Origin: Oceanobacillus polygoni
GTDB taxonomy: Bacteria > Bacillota > Bacilli > Bacillales > Amphibacillaceae
DNA: 64,000 bases
Reading direction: 5' to 3'
NCBI RefSeq assembly: GCF_008304605.1
Contig: NZ_PIJY01000026.1
Coordinates: forward strand, 62,001-126,000
A program made the translations under genes and the position numbers. How positions within the stretch are numbered: the first letter of the stretch is position 1; every line of letters begins with the position of its first letter. The notes under the pieces were generated by a model, which did no database searches, was not told the origin of the DNA, and was given only the letters and a program-made list of their open reading frames with translations. Below are positions 53,260-62,718 of the stretch, piece by piece.

Positions 53260-54462
53260 TCAATAGCTACTCGCCCCCCGAAACCTAACCATAACCACAC
53301 CTACCGCTACCACACCAAGCACCCCCGTAAAATAAAATACTTCAGCTAGACCAAAATTTTCAGCAATCACGCCAGCTACAAGTGGACCAAAAAATATACC
53401 AAGTGCATAGAAAGACTGAAAAAATCCCATAGCTGACATCTTTAAATATCCGGGACTAATCCTCACAACCTCATCTAATAAAATTGGAAATACGAAACCA
53501 AGTGCGAGACCAATTGCAAAATGAACAAGACTAAGAGAAAAAAGTGAACTAGTAAATGGTACTAAGAACAGAAAGATAACTGTCAACCCGAAACAAACGT
53601 AAAGTATCCGTTTATTATAACGACTATCTATGTCCGTGAAAACTAGGCTTAACGATGCAAGAGCATGTGGGATGAAAAAAGCACAAATTAGCCAAATAAA
53701 TGATTTCTCTGATACACCATTTTCTGCAGCGACAATTGGACTAAAACCAAAAATTGTTATAAACAAGATCGCATGCGCAATGAGTGACAAGAATGTTACC
53801 ATTTTCAATCGGGGCAATGCTAACATAACCCGTAAGTGCTGTATCAACTTAGATTGCTGTGCATTAGCTTGACGCTCAACTTGTACATCTTTAATATTCC
53901 AAGCAAATAGAATACCGAGTATGGAAGCTACTGCACCAATCCAAAAAGGAGAATTCCACCCAAACTGCTCAACGATAAAGCCACTGATTGCCATACTCAC
54001 AAATTGAGTAGCCACTGTGACAAATTGTAAGGTTCCCATTGCTTTCGCAGACTGGTTTGCACTGAAATAATATGTATATAAAACTGTAGCCATGACCCAC
54101 ATCGACGCAGTAATACCAGCAAATAAACGTGCAATCATGATCATAAAAAATGAATCAAAATAAACTAAAATGAGACAACTAATTAAGGATACGACAAACC
54201 CACCTACTAATAAATGTTTCCGTAATTTACTCAAATAGTCTGATAGCACACCAAGGGGCAAGCGCAGCAAAATTTGTGTAATTCCATAACTACCTATAAT
54301 AATTCCAACTGCTGAATAGGAAAAACCTTTAGACTGTAAATACACACCGAAAACTGGTGAGTAGATATAAATCGCAAACCAAAAGCAAAATATTGCTGCT
54401 AAAAAGATAATATGATCTTTTAAAAAGATACTTTTTTGTTGTTTTTTCTCAATGGCTTCCAC
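53260..54462 (-). CDS. MFS permease, YfcJ/drug-efflux-like
   Basis: This 400-aa protein starts at GTG with AAAGG upstream and has 12 hydrophobic segments. Loop 2-3 reads PLGVLSDYLSKLRKH, an MFS A-type motif, and segment 4-5 includes GITASMWVMATVLYTYYF. It lacks sugar-porter motifs, so it is more likely an efflux or metabolite exporter. It is a single gene, convergent with tpx. The substrate is unknown. Confidence 0.8.
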   Translation of the reverse strand: MEAIEKKQQKSIFLKDHIIFLAAIFCFWFAIYIYSPVFGVYLQSKGFSYSAVGIIIGSYGITQILLRLPLGVLSDYLSKLRKHLLVGGFVVSLISCLILVYFDSFFMIMIARLFAGITASMWVMATVLYTYYFSANQSAKAMGTLQFVTVATQFVSMAISGFIVEQFGWNSPFWIGAVASILGILFAWNIKDVQVERQANAQQSKLIQHLRVMLALPRLKMVTFLSLIAHAILFITIFGFSPIVAAENGVSEKSFIWLICAFFIPHALASLSLVFTDIDSRYNKRILYVCFGLTVIFLFLVPFTSSLFSLSLVHFAIGLALGFVFPILLDEVVRISPGYLKMSAMGFFQSFYALGIFFGPLVAGVIAENFGLAEVFYFTGVLGVVAVGVVMVRFRGASSY

Positions 54463-54859
54463 GCTAACACAACCTTTATTTTTTCGATTTACCTATATGT
54501 AAGATAATTCAAGATTGCAAAAATCAGGGTTTTGAACCAATCAATCTAGCTTTTTAACTCTCATTCCCCTTATAACAAAAGCAGTGTCATACAAACTAGA
54601 TAAAGAAATCTGTATAGAGTTTATAGATAACGATTACTTTGTCGTTAAACTGCCTAGCTTATTTCTAACTTCTATATTATTTAGTTAGGGATTATCCGCT
54701 GTAATTAAAGTAGGAATATTATCATTTCCCACTAAGCTATTGAATCCACTATATTTAAACTTACTGGTTACATATGGATAACTTCACTTCATATTTTTCT
54801 CTACATTTTCTCATATCTATAACTGTATTACTAGTTCAATCTAACATACCTCCATTTAT
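54463..54859. other. Non-coding gap upstream of the MFS gene
   Basis: About 400 AT-rich bases with no open frame, RNA motif or repeat that I recognise; the MFS promoter must lie in its left part. Confidence 0.4.
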
Positions 54860-54905
54860 CACAAATATCCCTCTCCAAGATCTTTAATGGACAGGAATAT
54901 TTGTG
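54860..54905 (-). terminator. Hairpin at the end of the ribose-type ABC cluster
   Basis: CACAAATATCCCTCTCC (54860-54876) pairs with 54889-54905 over 17 positions with two mismatches. It is just after the last binding-protein stop. The U-tract is weak. Confidence 0.6.
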
Positions 54906-54926
54906 TTCTGAAATAGAAATAATCAT

Positions 54927-55913
54927 TTAATCGCCTAAATAACCATTAATTTTCTCTATTTCCTCTTCTACATTCTCATTCGTAATTACATTTACGCCAG
55001 AATCTATTCTTTTTTCTACTTCCTCACCTTGAAGAGCTTTATAGGCTGCTTCGATAGCCATATAGCCCATTTGATACGGGTCTTGTGCGATATCAGCAAT
55101 TATCTTTCCATCCTGTACAGCTTGCAGACCATCTGGTGTTCCATCAAATCCAATTAAGGGAAGATCTGATCGATTATTGTTTTCAAGTCCCTGATATGCT
55201 CCAAGAGCCATTTCATCAGAAGTCGCAAATACTACCTTTACATCTGAATTACTGGTTAGAACATTCTCCATAATATTTACTGCCTTAACACGATCACTTT
55301 GAGCATCTTGTACAATAAATTCAATATTCTTATCTTTCAAGGCATCTTGGAACCCATTTGTTCGTTCATCATGGACTTTTGCACCCAATTGACCACGTAT
55401 AATTGCTACCTTATCACCATCTTCGAGTTGTTCACTAATATATTCACCTGCTAGTTTTCCAGCATCATAGTTTTCCGTGCCAATAAATGTTACTTTATCT
55501 TCAAATTCTTCCACATCTGCATCAGCGAGAACAACTGGTATATTTTCATTATCTGCTTGGTTTAAGATTGGCAACATCGCCTCAGGGAGACTTGGAGCAA
55601 TGATTAAAGCGTCAGCTCCTGAAGCAATTTGATCTTCAACTATTTTAACTTGCTCTTCAAACTGTGTTTCATCAGCAGGTCCTAAAACATCTAAAGAGAT
55701 CCCAAACTCCTTAGCAGCATCTTCTGCACCAGCTTTATGCATTTGCCAATACTCTGAGCTTAAAGTCATTAAAACAGTCGCAAACTTATACGAATCATTT
55801 TCTTCACCTATGCTATCTGCGCTATTATCTCCTCCACTTGAATTAGCTTCAGAACAAGCAACCAGCAACAGTATCACAGTGAAGAAAGCTAAATATTTCA
55901 TATAATTTCTCAT
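54927..55913 (-). CDS. Ribose-type sugar-binding lipoprotein (copy 2)
   Basis: This 328-aa RbsB-like protein starts at MRNYMKYLAFF, nine bases after GGGAGG; the ATG at 55955 is upstream of that site. The lipobox is LLVAC. Family marks: FATVLMTLSSEYWQMHKAGAEDAAKEFG, ADALIIAPSLPEAMLPIL, NIPVVLADADVEE, VVFATSDEMALGAYQGLE and GFDGTPDGLQAVQDG. It binds a monosaccharide or cyclitol for import by the RbsAC-like pair upstream. It is the last gene of the cluster and a diverged paralogue of the neighbour at 56059. Confidence 0.88.
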   Translation of the reverse strand: MRNYMKYLAFFTVILLLVACSEANSSGGDNSADSIGEENDSYKFATVLMTLSSEYWQMHKAGAEDAAKEFGISLDVLGPADETQFEEQVKIVEDQIASGADALIIAPSLPEAMLPILNQADNENIPVVLADADVEEFEDKVTFIGTENYDAGKLAGEYISEQLEDGDKVAIIRGQLGAKVHDERTNGFQDALKDKNIEFIVQDAQSDRVKAVNIMENVLTSNSDVKVVFATSDEMALGAYQGLENNNRSDLPLIGFDGTPDGLQAVQDGKIIADIAQDPYQMGYMAIEAAYKALQGEEVEKRIDSGVNVITNENVEEEIEKINGYLGD

Positions 55914-56058
55914 TAAAATAGTCCTCCCTAAATTCAAATAGACTTGTTTTCCCATTATCTTGTCGCTCCTAGTATACTAATTCAATAAACTAATAGATTT
56001 ATCCCAAATTTACGGGCAGTAAAACCCACACAAAATGAAGTTTCATTTTTTAAAAAAA

Positions 56059-57039
56059 TCATTTACTTAAAATAGCATTTATTTCTACTAAACTATCTCC
56101 AGCATTTTCTTCCGTAAGTACTTCAATTTTAATGTCAATTTCCTTCTCTATCGTTTCTCCATTTACAACTTTCAATGCATTTTCGACGCCTTGATATCCC
56201 ATTTGATAAGGGCTTTGGGCTACTGTTGCAGTTAACCCAGCATTACTTATTGACTCCAGTGCATCACTAGTTCCATCGATACCAATAATTGGTATATCTA
56301 AATTACGTGATTTTACTACTTCATAAGCACCCATAGCCATTTCATCGTTTGCTGTAAAAATACCTTTAATATTTGGATTAGCGGTCAAAATATTTTCCAT
56401 CGTAGTTACAGCTTTTACACGGTCAAAATCAGCTGCCAGTGATGCAACAATTTTAATTCCTTCCTCTTCCATTACATCTTCAACACCTTTAACCCTTTGC
56501 TCACTTACTGCAGCACCTGATACGCCTTCTAAAATTGCAATTTCATCTCCATCTGATAATGTAGAGGCCAAAAATTTACCAGCTTCTTGACCAGCCGTAT
56601 AGTTATTTGTACCAATGTATGTTGTCTTGTCACCCCAGTCAAGATCGGTATCTATTAACAATACAGGTATACCTTTTTCATGATATCTCTTTAGGACTGG
56701 GGTTTGCTCTTCAGTGCTTGGCATTGCCACTAATGCATCTGGTTCTTCAATTAATAGATCTTCTAGAATATTAATAATTTCTGTCGTATTTGTTTGAGTA
56801 GAAGCAGCAAGAAATGTGCCATTCACATCAAAGTCTTCAAATGCCTGTTTTGCACCTTGTTCAGCTAACTTGAAATACTCTTGATCAGAACCTTTTAACA
56901 CTACTGCAATATTCGGTTTACCATCGTCATTTCCATCGTTTTCACCTGTAGAACTTGCATCACCTTTTCCATTACAACCAGCCAAAATCAATAAAGCTAT
57001 AGAAATTATGGCAAATAATTGATATTTAATTTTTCTCAT
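56059..57039 (-). CDS. Ribose-type sugar-binding lipoprotein (copy 1)
   Basis: This 326-aa RbsB-like protein starts at MRKIKYQLFA (GTG at 57048 is an alternative). The lipobox is ILAGC. Core stretches AVVLKGSDQEYFKLAEQGAKQAFEDF, PVLLIDTDLDWGDKTTYIGTNNY, GIFTANDEMAMGAYEVV and GIDGTSDALESI match copy 2 in place but only moderately in sequence. An AAAATGAA/TTCATTTT palindrome (56032-56049) separates the two genes. Two binding proteins for one permease suggest two ligands, or one orphan. Confidence 0.88.
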   Translation of the reverse strand: MRKIKYQLFAIISIALLILAGCNGKGDASSTGENDGNDDGKPNIAVVLKGSDQEYFKLAEQGAKQAFEDFDVNGTFLAASTQTNTTEIINILEDLLIEEPDALVAMPSTEEQTPVLKRYHEKGIPVLLIDTDLDWGDKTTYIGTNNYTAGQEAGKFLASTLSDGDEIAILEGVSGAAVSEQRVKGVEDVMEEEGIKIVASLAADFDRVKAVTTMENILTANPNIKGIFTANDEMAMGAYEVVKSRNLDIPIIGIDGTSDALESISNAGLTATVAQSPYQMGYQGVENALKVVNGETIEKEIDIKIEVLTEENAGDSLVEINAILSK

Positions 57040-57091
57040 TTTCCCCACTACCTTTTCTTTAATATATTTGTTGTTTTAATAGTAGATTCAC

Positions 57092-57108
57092 ACTCTAGAT
57101 TCTAGAGT
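57092..57108 (-). promoter_or_regulatory. Perfect 17-base palindrome upstream of binding-protein copy 1
   Basis: ACTCTAGA-T-TCTAGAGT lies 53 bases before the start codon, between the Gfo/Idh stop and the binding-protein gene. It could be an operator for an internal promoter or a processing hairpin. Confidence 0.45.
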
Positions 57109-57188
57109 TCAGTATCAGTTATCTTTCATGGGATCTCAATCGGCTTCGTATAAAGGTTAACTTTTAGCTAAATCATAAATGGATCTAC

Positions 57189-58394
57189 TTAATTCTTAGA
57201 TATAGCAAGATCTCTACCTATTGTCCTACTTATATTCTCCGAGACACTAACCCATGATTTTTGTAGAACTGATTTTTCTATTGAATCAAGTACGATTTGG
57301 TTTCGTAAACCATCTTCAAAGTTTGGCTTTGGACTAATACCCTCATAAATTCCGTTCATAAAATCAGACAGAAGATTAATAAAAGTATGTTCATAGCCAA
57401 TGATGTGTCCCACTGGCCAATATACATTCGCATACGGGTGATATGTTTCCGTACAATTAATAGTCCTGTACCCTCGTAAACCAGGTTCATCATCAGCAAA
57501 ATACACTTCAAGATTATTCAAGTTCTCTAAATCCCAGCGTATTGATCCTTTTTCTCCATTTATTTCAAAACGATTGCCATTTAGGTTACCACCAGCAAGT
57601 TTCGTTGCTTCAAAAGTTCCAATTGCTCCATTTTCGAAACGTGCAATTATTACAGCTGAGTCTTCTACAGTCACATCTTCCATCTGCATATTTTCCACTT
57701 GTTCTATATGAGAATTGGTCTCCACTGGTCTTTGATTTACAAATGTTTCCGTCATACCTACAACTTCTTGAAATTCACCTACTAAAAATCTTGCTAAATC
57801 TAGACTATGCGAACCAATATCACCAAGCACGCCAGAACCGGTAATTTCTTTTCTCGCTCGCCAAGTTATCGGGGATTTCGGATCTAAATAAGCATCCTGT
57901 AAATAGGTACCACGGATATGACGAATCTTTCCTATACGACCCTGTTCTATGAGTTTTTTCGCAAATTGAACAGCCGGGGCAAAACGATAGTTGTGACAAA
58001 TCATATGAATTACCCCGTTTTTTTGTACGGCATTATACATCCTTTTCGCTTGATCAACGTTCATTGCAAGTGGCTTTTCACATATAACATGCTTTCCTGC
58101 TTCAGCTGCTGCAATTGCCATTTCAAAATGTGTACTATTTGGAGTTACGATGTCGATTACATCAATATCATCTCGCTCTATCAACTCTCGCCAATCGGTT
58201 TCATAAGATGCCCAGCCCATTTTTTGAGCAGCTTCTTTTACTCCTGCTTCATCTCGACCAGAGATCGACTGCATAATTGGAACAACCTTTGAATCGAAAA
58301 AAAATGGAAGATTACGATATGCATTACTATGGGCTTTCCCCATGAATTTATAACCAATCATTCCTACTCTAACTTGCTTCTTATCTATGCTCAC
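57189..58394 (-). CDS. Gfo/Idh/MocA oxidoreductase (long form)
   Basis: This 401-aa protein starts at GTG after TAGGAGAG. It has RVGMIGYKFMGKAHSNAYRNLPFFF at the N-terminus (GxxxxG variant), the catalytic Lys in VICEKPLAMN near 98, ICHNYRFAPAVQFAKKLIEQG near 133 and GSGVLGDIGSHSLDLARFLVGEF with Asp and His near 190. The NxxFFF N-terminus and length of about 390-400 residues are common in sugar 3-dehydrogenase-type members. It is encoded between the zinc dehydrogenase and the binding proteins. Confidence 0.85.
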   Translation of the reverse strand: MSIDKKQVRVGMIGYKFMGKAHSNAYRNLPFFFDSKVVPIMQSISGRDEAGVKEAAQKMGWASYETDWRELIERDDIDVIDIVTPNSTHFEMAIAAAEAGKHVICEKPLAMNVDQAKRMYNAVQKNGVIHMICHNYRFAPAVQFAKKLIEQGRIGKIRHIRGTYLQDAYLDPKSPITWRARKEITGSGVLGDIGSHSLDLARFLVGEFQEVVGMTETFVNQRPVETNSHIEQVENMQMEDVTVEDSAVIIARFENGAIGTFEATKLAGGNLNGNRFEINGEKGSIRWDLENLNNLEVYFADDEPGLRGYRTINCTETYHPYANVYWPVGHIIGYEHTFINLLSDFMNGIYEGISPKPNFEDGLRNQIVLDSIEKSVLQKSWVSVSENISRTIGRDLAISKN

Positions 58395-58593
58395 TAAATC
58401 TCTCCTACTTTTAATTATTTGATTTCTAGTTCATTTAAACGTCTTAACGATTAATTAATAGTTATTTTTTCATTCAGACTTCTTTTGACTGAAAGAGTAA
58501 TGAAAAAAATTATTCATCTAACAATCCCTTTAACTCTTCTAATTTTTCTGTACTAATTTCTATTAGAATTTATAAAAACTTAAATTTAATCCA

Positions 58594-59607
58594 TTATGTT
58601 GGATACACAACTACTTTAATCGCGTCTCCTTTCCTCATCGTCTCCACTCCTTCATGTATTTGGTCTAATGTGATTTTATGAGTAATGAGCGTTTCAAGAT
58701 TTAGTAAATTGGCTTCTAAAATTTTTATTACTTTTGGAAAATCATAGTTTTGTATATAAGTACCTTTAACAGTAATTTCTTCTCTAGTAATTTTATATTG
58801 ACTGATGGTTGGACTTGCATGTTCATTCATTCCAACTAGTAAAACTTGTCCTCCTTTGCGAACAAGATCAAGAGTTTGATCGAATAAAGCACCTACACAA
58901 TCAATCACGACATCTGCACCAATTTCCGTTTCTTCCTTTACAATTTGTAAGATATCATCATGCTTTGCATTCACAACGCGCGTGGCACCAGATTTTTCTG
59001 AATAGCTTAACCTATAATCAGAGAAGTCTGAGCAAATTACTTTTCCTGCACCAGCAGCTTTTACTACTTGCGTAAATAGCTGTCCCATTGGCCCTGCACC
59101 AAGAATAACTACACTATCTCCTGGCTGCACTTTTACTTTTTCACTCCCATTAATAACGCATGATAACGGCTCAGCCAGTACAGCTATTTCTGGAGGTACT
59201 GTTTTAGAAACCTTGTACACATTTTTGGCTGGCAATACACTATAAGGTGCCCAACCTCCATCTTCGAAAATCCCAATACTTGAACTGTTTTCACACATAT
59301 TCGCTATTCCATTTTTGCAATAGTTACATTCCCCACAAGTAGTTGTTGGATCGACGATAACTCGATCTCCAACTGCTACATTTCTTACTTTCTTTCCAAT
59401 TTCAACTACTTCCCCTACATACTCATGGCCTAATATTGTATCTGTAGTCGCTGGATGACCTGGGGGGTCTGATAATATATGAACATCCGTACCACATATA
59501 CTAGCGACTTCTATCTTTATTTTTACTTCTGTCTCTGAAATCAACTTCGGTTCTTCCCTTTCTTGTAGTTCTAATTTTCCAACTTCTTTAAATACACCTG
59601 TTAGCAT
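58594..59607 (-). CDS. Zinc-dependent sugar/polyol dehydrogenase (MDR family)
   Basis: This 337-aa medium-chain dehydrogenase has the catalytic-zinc motif ASICGTDVHILSD and GHEYVGEVVEIG, a structural zinc loop CGECNYCKNGIANMC near residue 92, and GAGPMGQLFTQVVKAAG near 168. The acidic residue after beta-2 (CSDFSDYRL) points to NAD. AAGGAAGTG precedes the ATG. It is encoded between RbsC-like permease and Gfo/Idh genes; two dehydrogenases in one cluster suggest two oxidation steps. Confidence 0.87.
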   Translation of the reverse strand: MLTGVFKEVGKLELQEREEPKLISETEVKIKIEVASICGTDVHILSDPPGHPATTDTILGHEYVGEVVEIGKKVRNVAVGDRVIVDPTTTCGECNYCKNGIANMCENSSSIGIFEDGGWAPYSVLPAKNVYKVSKTVPPEIAVLAEPLSCVINGSEKVKVQPGDSVVILGAGPMGQLFTQVVKAAGAGKVICSDFSDYRLSYSEKSGATRVVNAKHDDILQIVKEETEIGADVVIDCVGALFDQTLDLVRKGGQVLLVGMNEHASPTISQYKITREEITVKGTYIQNYDFPKVIKILEANLLNLETLITHKITLDQIHEGVETMRKGDAIKVVVYPT

Positions 59608-59711
59608 TTGCTCACTTCCTTTTAATAAATTGATTGTAATAATTTGAAGTTAAGGGGCCATTCTACTAAAGAGTTATCGAATACCTCTCTCCTCTCAAAA
59701 GACGAACTGAT

Positions 59712-60740
59712 TTATTTCTTGGCACCCTTCCTACGTAACACATCAACAAATACCGCCAAAATTATAACAACACCAATGACAACTGTCTGTAAATCAGAGG
59801 ATGTACCAATTAAGTTCAATCCATTACGAAGCACTGCAATGATTAATGCACCGATTAAAGTTCCTATTACCGTACCTACTCCTCCAAAGAAACTTGCTCC
59901 ACCAATAATAACAGCGGCGATTGCATCCAATTCATAGGTCAGTCCTGCGATAGGTGATGCTGAGTTCGTTCTTCCTATTAGAACTAGACCTCCAAGCGCA
60001 GCCATAAAACCACTTACTGTGTAGACAATGATTAAAACACGATCAACAGGAATACCGGACAGACGCGCTGCTTCTTTATTTCCACCAATAGCATAAATAT
60101 ATCTTCCCGTAGCAGTTCGATTTAAGAAGATATGCATGATAATAGCTACAACAATAACTAATATAAAACTAACCGGTACAATGCTTATACTTTCCTGGCC
60201 AACATAGTTCATTAATAAAGGAAAACCAAAAATAGGTGAAGCTCCTGTAATTATTAGTGCAAGTCCACGATATACATTCATTGTTCCAAGTGTAGAAATA
60301 AATGGATGTGGCAGACGTAATTTTGTTAATAACAAACCATTAATTAATCCCGCAAGTGCCCCTATAACTAGTAAGGCTATCAACCCTATAATTGGAGACA
60401 TTCCCCACGTTACAGTTACGAGCCCACCCATAACGATAGATAAAGCTAAAATTGATCCTACCGATAAATCGATACCAGCTGTTATAATTGGTAAAAGCAT
60501 ACCAAGTGACAATAAAGCATTGATCGATGCTTGCCTAGCAACGTTCATCAAATTATCAACAGTCATAAAAGTCGGTGCTAGAATGGTCATAATAATGGAT
60601 AAACCGATTAGGCCAAACAAAGCACCAAATTTATCTACAATCGTCTTCGGGCTCCATTTTCTTCCTTCCTTTTCAGGTGGGATAACTGCCTCTTGTTTAA
60701 TTTCTATCTGTTCTTCTACATTTTTTATACGTTCTTCCAT
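59712..60740 (-). CDS. Ribose-type ABC permease
   Basis: This 342-aa RbsC-like permease has an unusually long soluble N-terminus of about 35 charged residues before the first of about ten membrane segments. Family marks are TVDNLMNVARQASINALLSLGMLLPIITAGIDLSVGSILALS, FISTLGTMNVYRGLALIITG and YAIGGNKEAARLSGIPVDRV. It forms a homodimeric channel with the ATPase whose gene ends seven bases upstream of its start. Confidence 0.93.
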   Translation of the reverse strand: MEERIKNVEEQIEIKQEAVIPPEKEGRKWSPKTIVDKFGALFGLIGLSIIMTILAPTFMTVDNLMNVARQASINALLSLGMLLPIITAGIDLSVGSILALSIVMGGLVTVTWGMSPIIGLIALLVIGALAGLINGLLLTKLRLPHPFISTLGTMNVYRGLALIITGASPIFGFPLLMNYVGQESISIVPVSFILVIVVAIIMHIFLNRTATGRYIYAIGGNKEAARLSGIPVDRVLIIVYTVSGFMAALGGLVLIGRTNSASPIAGLTYELDAIAAVIIGGASFFGGVGTVIGTLIGALIIAVLRNGLNLIGTSSDLQTVVIGVVIILAVFVDVLRRKGAKK

Positions 60741-60747
60741 TTTTTAA

Positions 60748-62232
60748 TCAACCTCCTGTAGCAGCTTTCATAATAATTTCCTGATCTACTTCATCCCGAT
60801 TAAAATCGCCTGTAAGTGCACCTTCATGCATTACAATAATACGATCGCACATTCCTAAAATCTCCGGTAATTCGGAGGAGACAATAATGACACAAGCTCC
60901 CGACTTTACTAGCTCGTTAATTAAATTGTAAACTTCTACTTTCGCACCTACATCAATACCACGTGTCGGTTCATCAAAAATAAATACTTTAGCTTGTGTA
61001 AAAAGCCACTTAGCAATTACTACTTTTTGCTGGTTCCCTCCACTTAAATGTCGAGCTAAAAGGTTAATGTTATTCGGTCTGATTTTTAAACTTTCTACAT
61101 ACTTATCCGCAATATTTTTTTGACCTTTCACACTAATTAATCCATTCTTTTTCACCTGTTCTAATTTCGCAATCGTTTTATTGAAGTATAATGGTTGATC
61201 CAGGAAAAGACCTTCCTCTTTCCGATCCTCCGTAATAAATGCAATACCTTCTTTAATTGCATCCTTTGGCTGACGAATTTTTTTCTTTTCCCCAAAAATA
61301 TAGATGTCACCAGACTCTATTGAATCTGCTGCGAAGATGCCCCGCATTAACTCTGTTCTACCTGCACCCACAAGTCCTGAGAAACCTAAAATTTCTCCTG
61401 CATATGCAGTAAAATTAATTTCTTGAGACTCTGGAGTAAGTTTTAAACGCTCTACTCTGAGCCCCTCGTTTCCTTTCTTAAATTCTATTTTTGGAAACTT
61501 ATTATTAAGTGTTCGACCAACCATAAGCGTTATCATTTCATCAATCGAAGTGTTATTTACATCAACTGTTTTTACTTTTGTACCATCTCTTAAAATCGTA
61601 ATCCGGTCTCCTATCCGCTTAATTTCTTCAAGGCGGTGTGAGATATAAATAAATGTCATCCCTTGTTTACGCAATCGTTCAACAGTTTGAAGTAGCTGTT
61701 CAACCTCGTTCCCACTTAAACTAGAAGTTGGCTCGTCCATTATGATTAACTTGGCATTAAGTGATAGCGCTTTCGCAATTTCCACTAACTGTTGCTGACC
61801 TACCCCAAGGTTTTGAACTAGCTCATCTGGATCTGTGTTTTGTCCTAAGCGCTTCATTAACTCTTTTGCTCTTTTCTTCATCGCTGATCGATTTAGCAGG
61901 GAGAATTTACTTCTTTTCTTTTGTTCGTGACCTAAGAAGATATTCTCCATGACGGATAGCTCTGGAATAAGGTTTAACTCTTGATAAATTGTAGCTATAC
62001 CTGCGTCAATCGCATCTTTTGGTTCAGCCACTTCTAAAATCTCATTCTCCCATTTGATTTGGCCGGTATCTTTCGTATAAGCACCAGTCAAAATTTTAAT
62101 AATTGTCGATTTACCCGCACCATTTTCCCCCAACAATACATGCACTTCACCTTCTTCTACTTCCAAATTAATATCATGAAGAACTTGGACACCAGAAAAG
62201 GATTTACTGACGTCTTTCATTTTTAAAAGCAA
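60748..62232 (-). CDS. Ribose-type ABC ATPase (double cassette)
   Basis: This 494-aa protein starts at TTG nine bases after GGAG and has two fused ATPase domains. The first has Walker A GENGAGKST, signature VGQQQLVEIAKAL and Walker B LIIMDEPTSSL. The second has the degenerate Walker A GLVGAGRTELMRG usual in RbsA, signature LSGGNQQKVVIAKWL and IFDEPTRGIDVG. It is the first gene of the operon with the RbsC-like permease, two dehydrogenases and two binding proteins. Confidence 0.94.
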   Translation of the reverse strand: MLLKMKDVSKSFSGVQVLHDINLEVEEGEVHVLLGENGAGKSTIIKILTGAYTKDTGQIKWENEILEVAEPKDAIDAGIATIYQELNLIPELSVMENIFLGHEQKKRSKFSLLNRSAMKKRAKELMKRLGQNTDPDELVQNLGVGQQQLVEIAKALSLNAKLIIMDEPTSSLSGNEVEQLLQTVERLRKQGMTFIYISHRLEEIKRIGDRITILRDGTKVKTVDVNNTSIDEMITLMVGRTLNNKFPKIEFKKGNEGLRVERLKLTPESQEINFTAYAGEILGFSGLVGAGRTELMRGIFAADSIESGDIYIFGEKKKIRQPKDAIKEGIAFITEDRKEEGLFLDQPLYFNKTIAKLEQVKKNGLISVKGQKNIADKYVESLKIRPNNINLLARHLSGGNQQKVVIAKWLFTQAKVFIFDEPTRGIDVGAKVEVYNLINELVKSGACVIIVSSELPEILGMCDRIIVMHEGALTGDFNRDEVDQEIIMKAATGG

Positions 62233-62373
62233 AGTAAATCGCTCCTTTCCTTTTTAAATCATACTTGTACCTTCTCATTTACAGTTATATTGTTTTTCCT
62301 AACTGCTAATTACTTCGTTAATACTGCGGCAATTTCTATTGCTATCTACCTAAGATTAAACTTCATATAATTT

Positions 62374-62381
62374 AAGCGCTT
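62374..62381 (-). promoter_or_regulatory. Second AAGCGCTT operator in the leader
   Basis: TTTAAGCGCTTTAC around 62371-62384 is an inverted near-copy of the promoter-proximal site (12 of 14 positions). Centres are 158 bases apart. Between them lies a nested inverted repeat (ATAATTGTA 62403-62411 with 62443-62451). Confidence 0.5.
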
Positions 62382-62531
62382 TACCGAATGAAAGTGTTTT
62401 TAATAATTGTAGCTTACGAATCCTTTCTCGCAAGAAATCGCTTACAATTATACTCTTAGTTACTGAAATATAGTTCTGAATGAATAGCTTCATCATAAAG
62501 AACATCTACAGTTTTAATCACCTCAATAGTA

Positions 62532-62581
62532 AAGCGCTTAATCTATAATCCTATTTTATTTAAAAGTTTCTAAAAAGTCAA
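62532..62581 (-). promoter_or_regulatory. Promoter of the ribose-type ABC operon with AAGCGCTT operator
   Basis: The minus strand has TTGACT (62576-62581), a 17-base spacer and TAAAAT (62553-62558). The CG-centred palindrome AAGCGCTT, in GTAAAGCGCTTAAT, lies at 62532-62539 just below. A LacI-family repressor is expected, but its gene is not near in this window. The leader to the start codon is about 300 bases. Confidence 0.6.
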
Positions 62582-62613
62582 TATTTAAATTTTTAAAATA
62601 TAATTACCATTTA

Positions 62614-62664
62614 GATATCCGTTAGGTTAGTAGCTTGATTTTATATAACGTATTTTCAACCCAG
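62614..62664 (-). pseudogene. Short remnant resembling the Gfo/Idh C-terminus
   Basis: The bases ATATCCGTTA, TAGCTTGATT and TATATAACGT recur in the same order at 63616-63670 inside the 3' end of the next Gfo/Idh gene, with an internal deletion here. On the minus strand it reads KIRYIKSSY, as against EITRYIQSSY in the intact gene. It is probably debris of a duplicated dehydrogenase gene, located between the TIM-barrel gene and the ABC operon. Confidence 0.4.
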
Positions 62665-62718
62665 AAGAGGCTAAGGCTGTTGCCTCTCGGGCTGCGAATA
62701 TCATCATAAAGTAGTGAT

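Noticed and set aside
62386-62535. Small minus-strand frame in the leader of the ribose-type ABC operon
   Set aside because: Short frames of about 20-50 codons exist, but without a convincing ribosome binding site or homology, and one operator lies inside.
62660-62712. Plus-strand tail NPEEAKAVASRAANIIIK
   Set aside because: It looks protein-like but the frame is closed a few codons upstream and no gene can be built around it.
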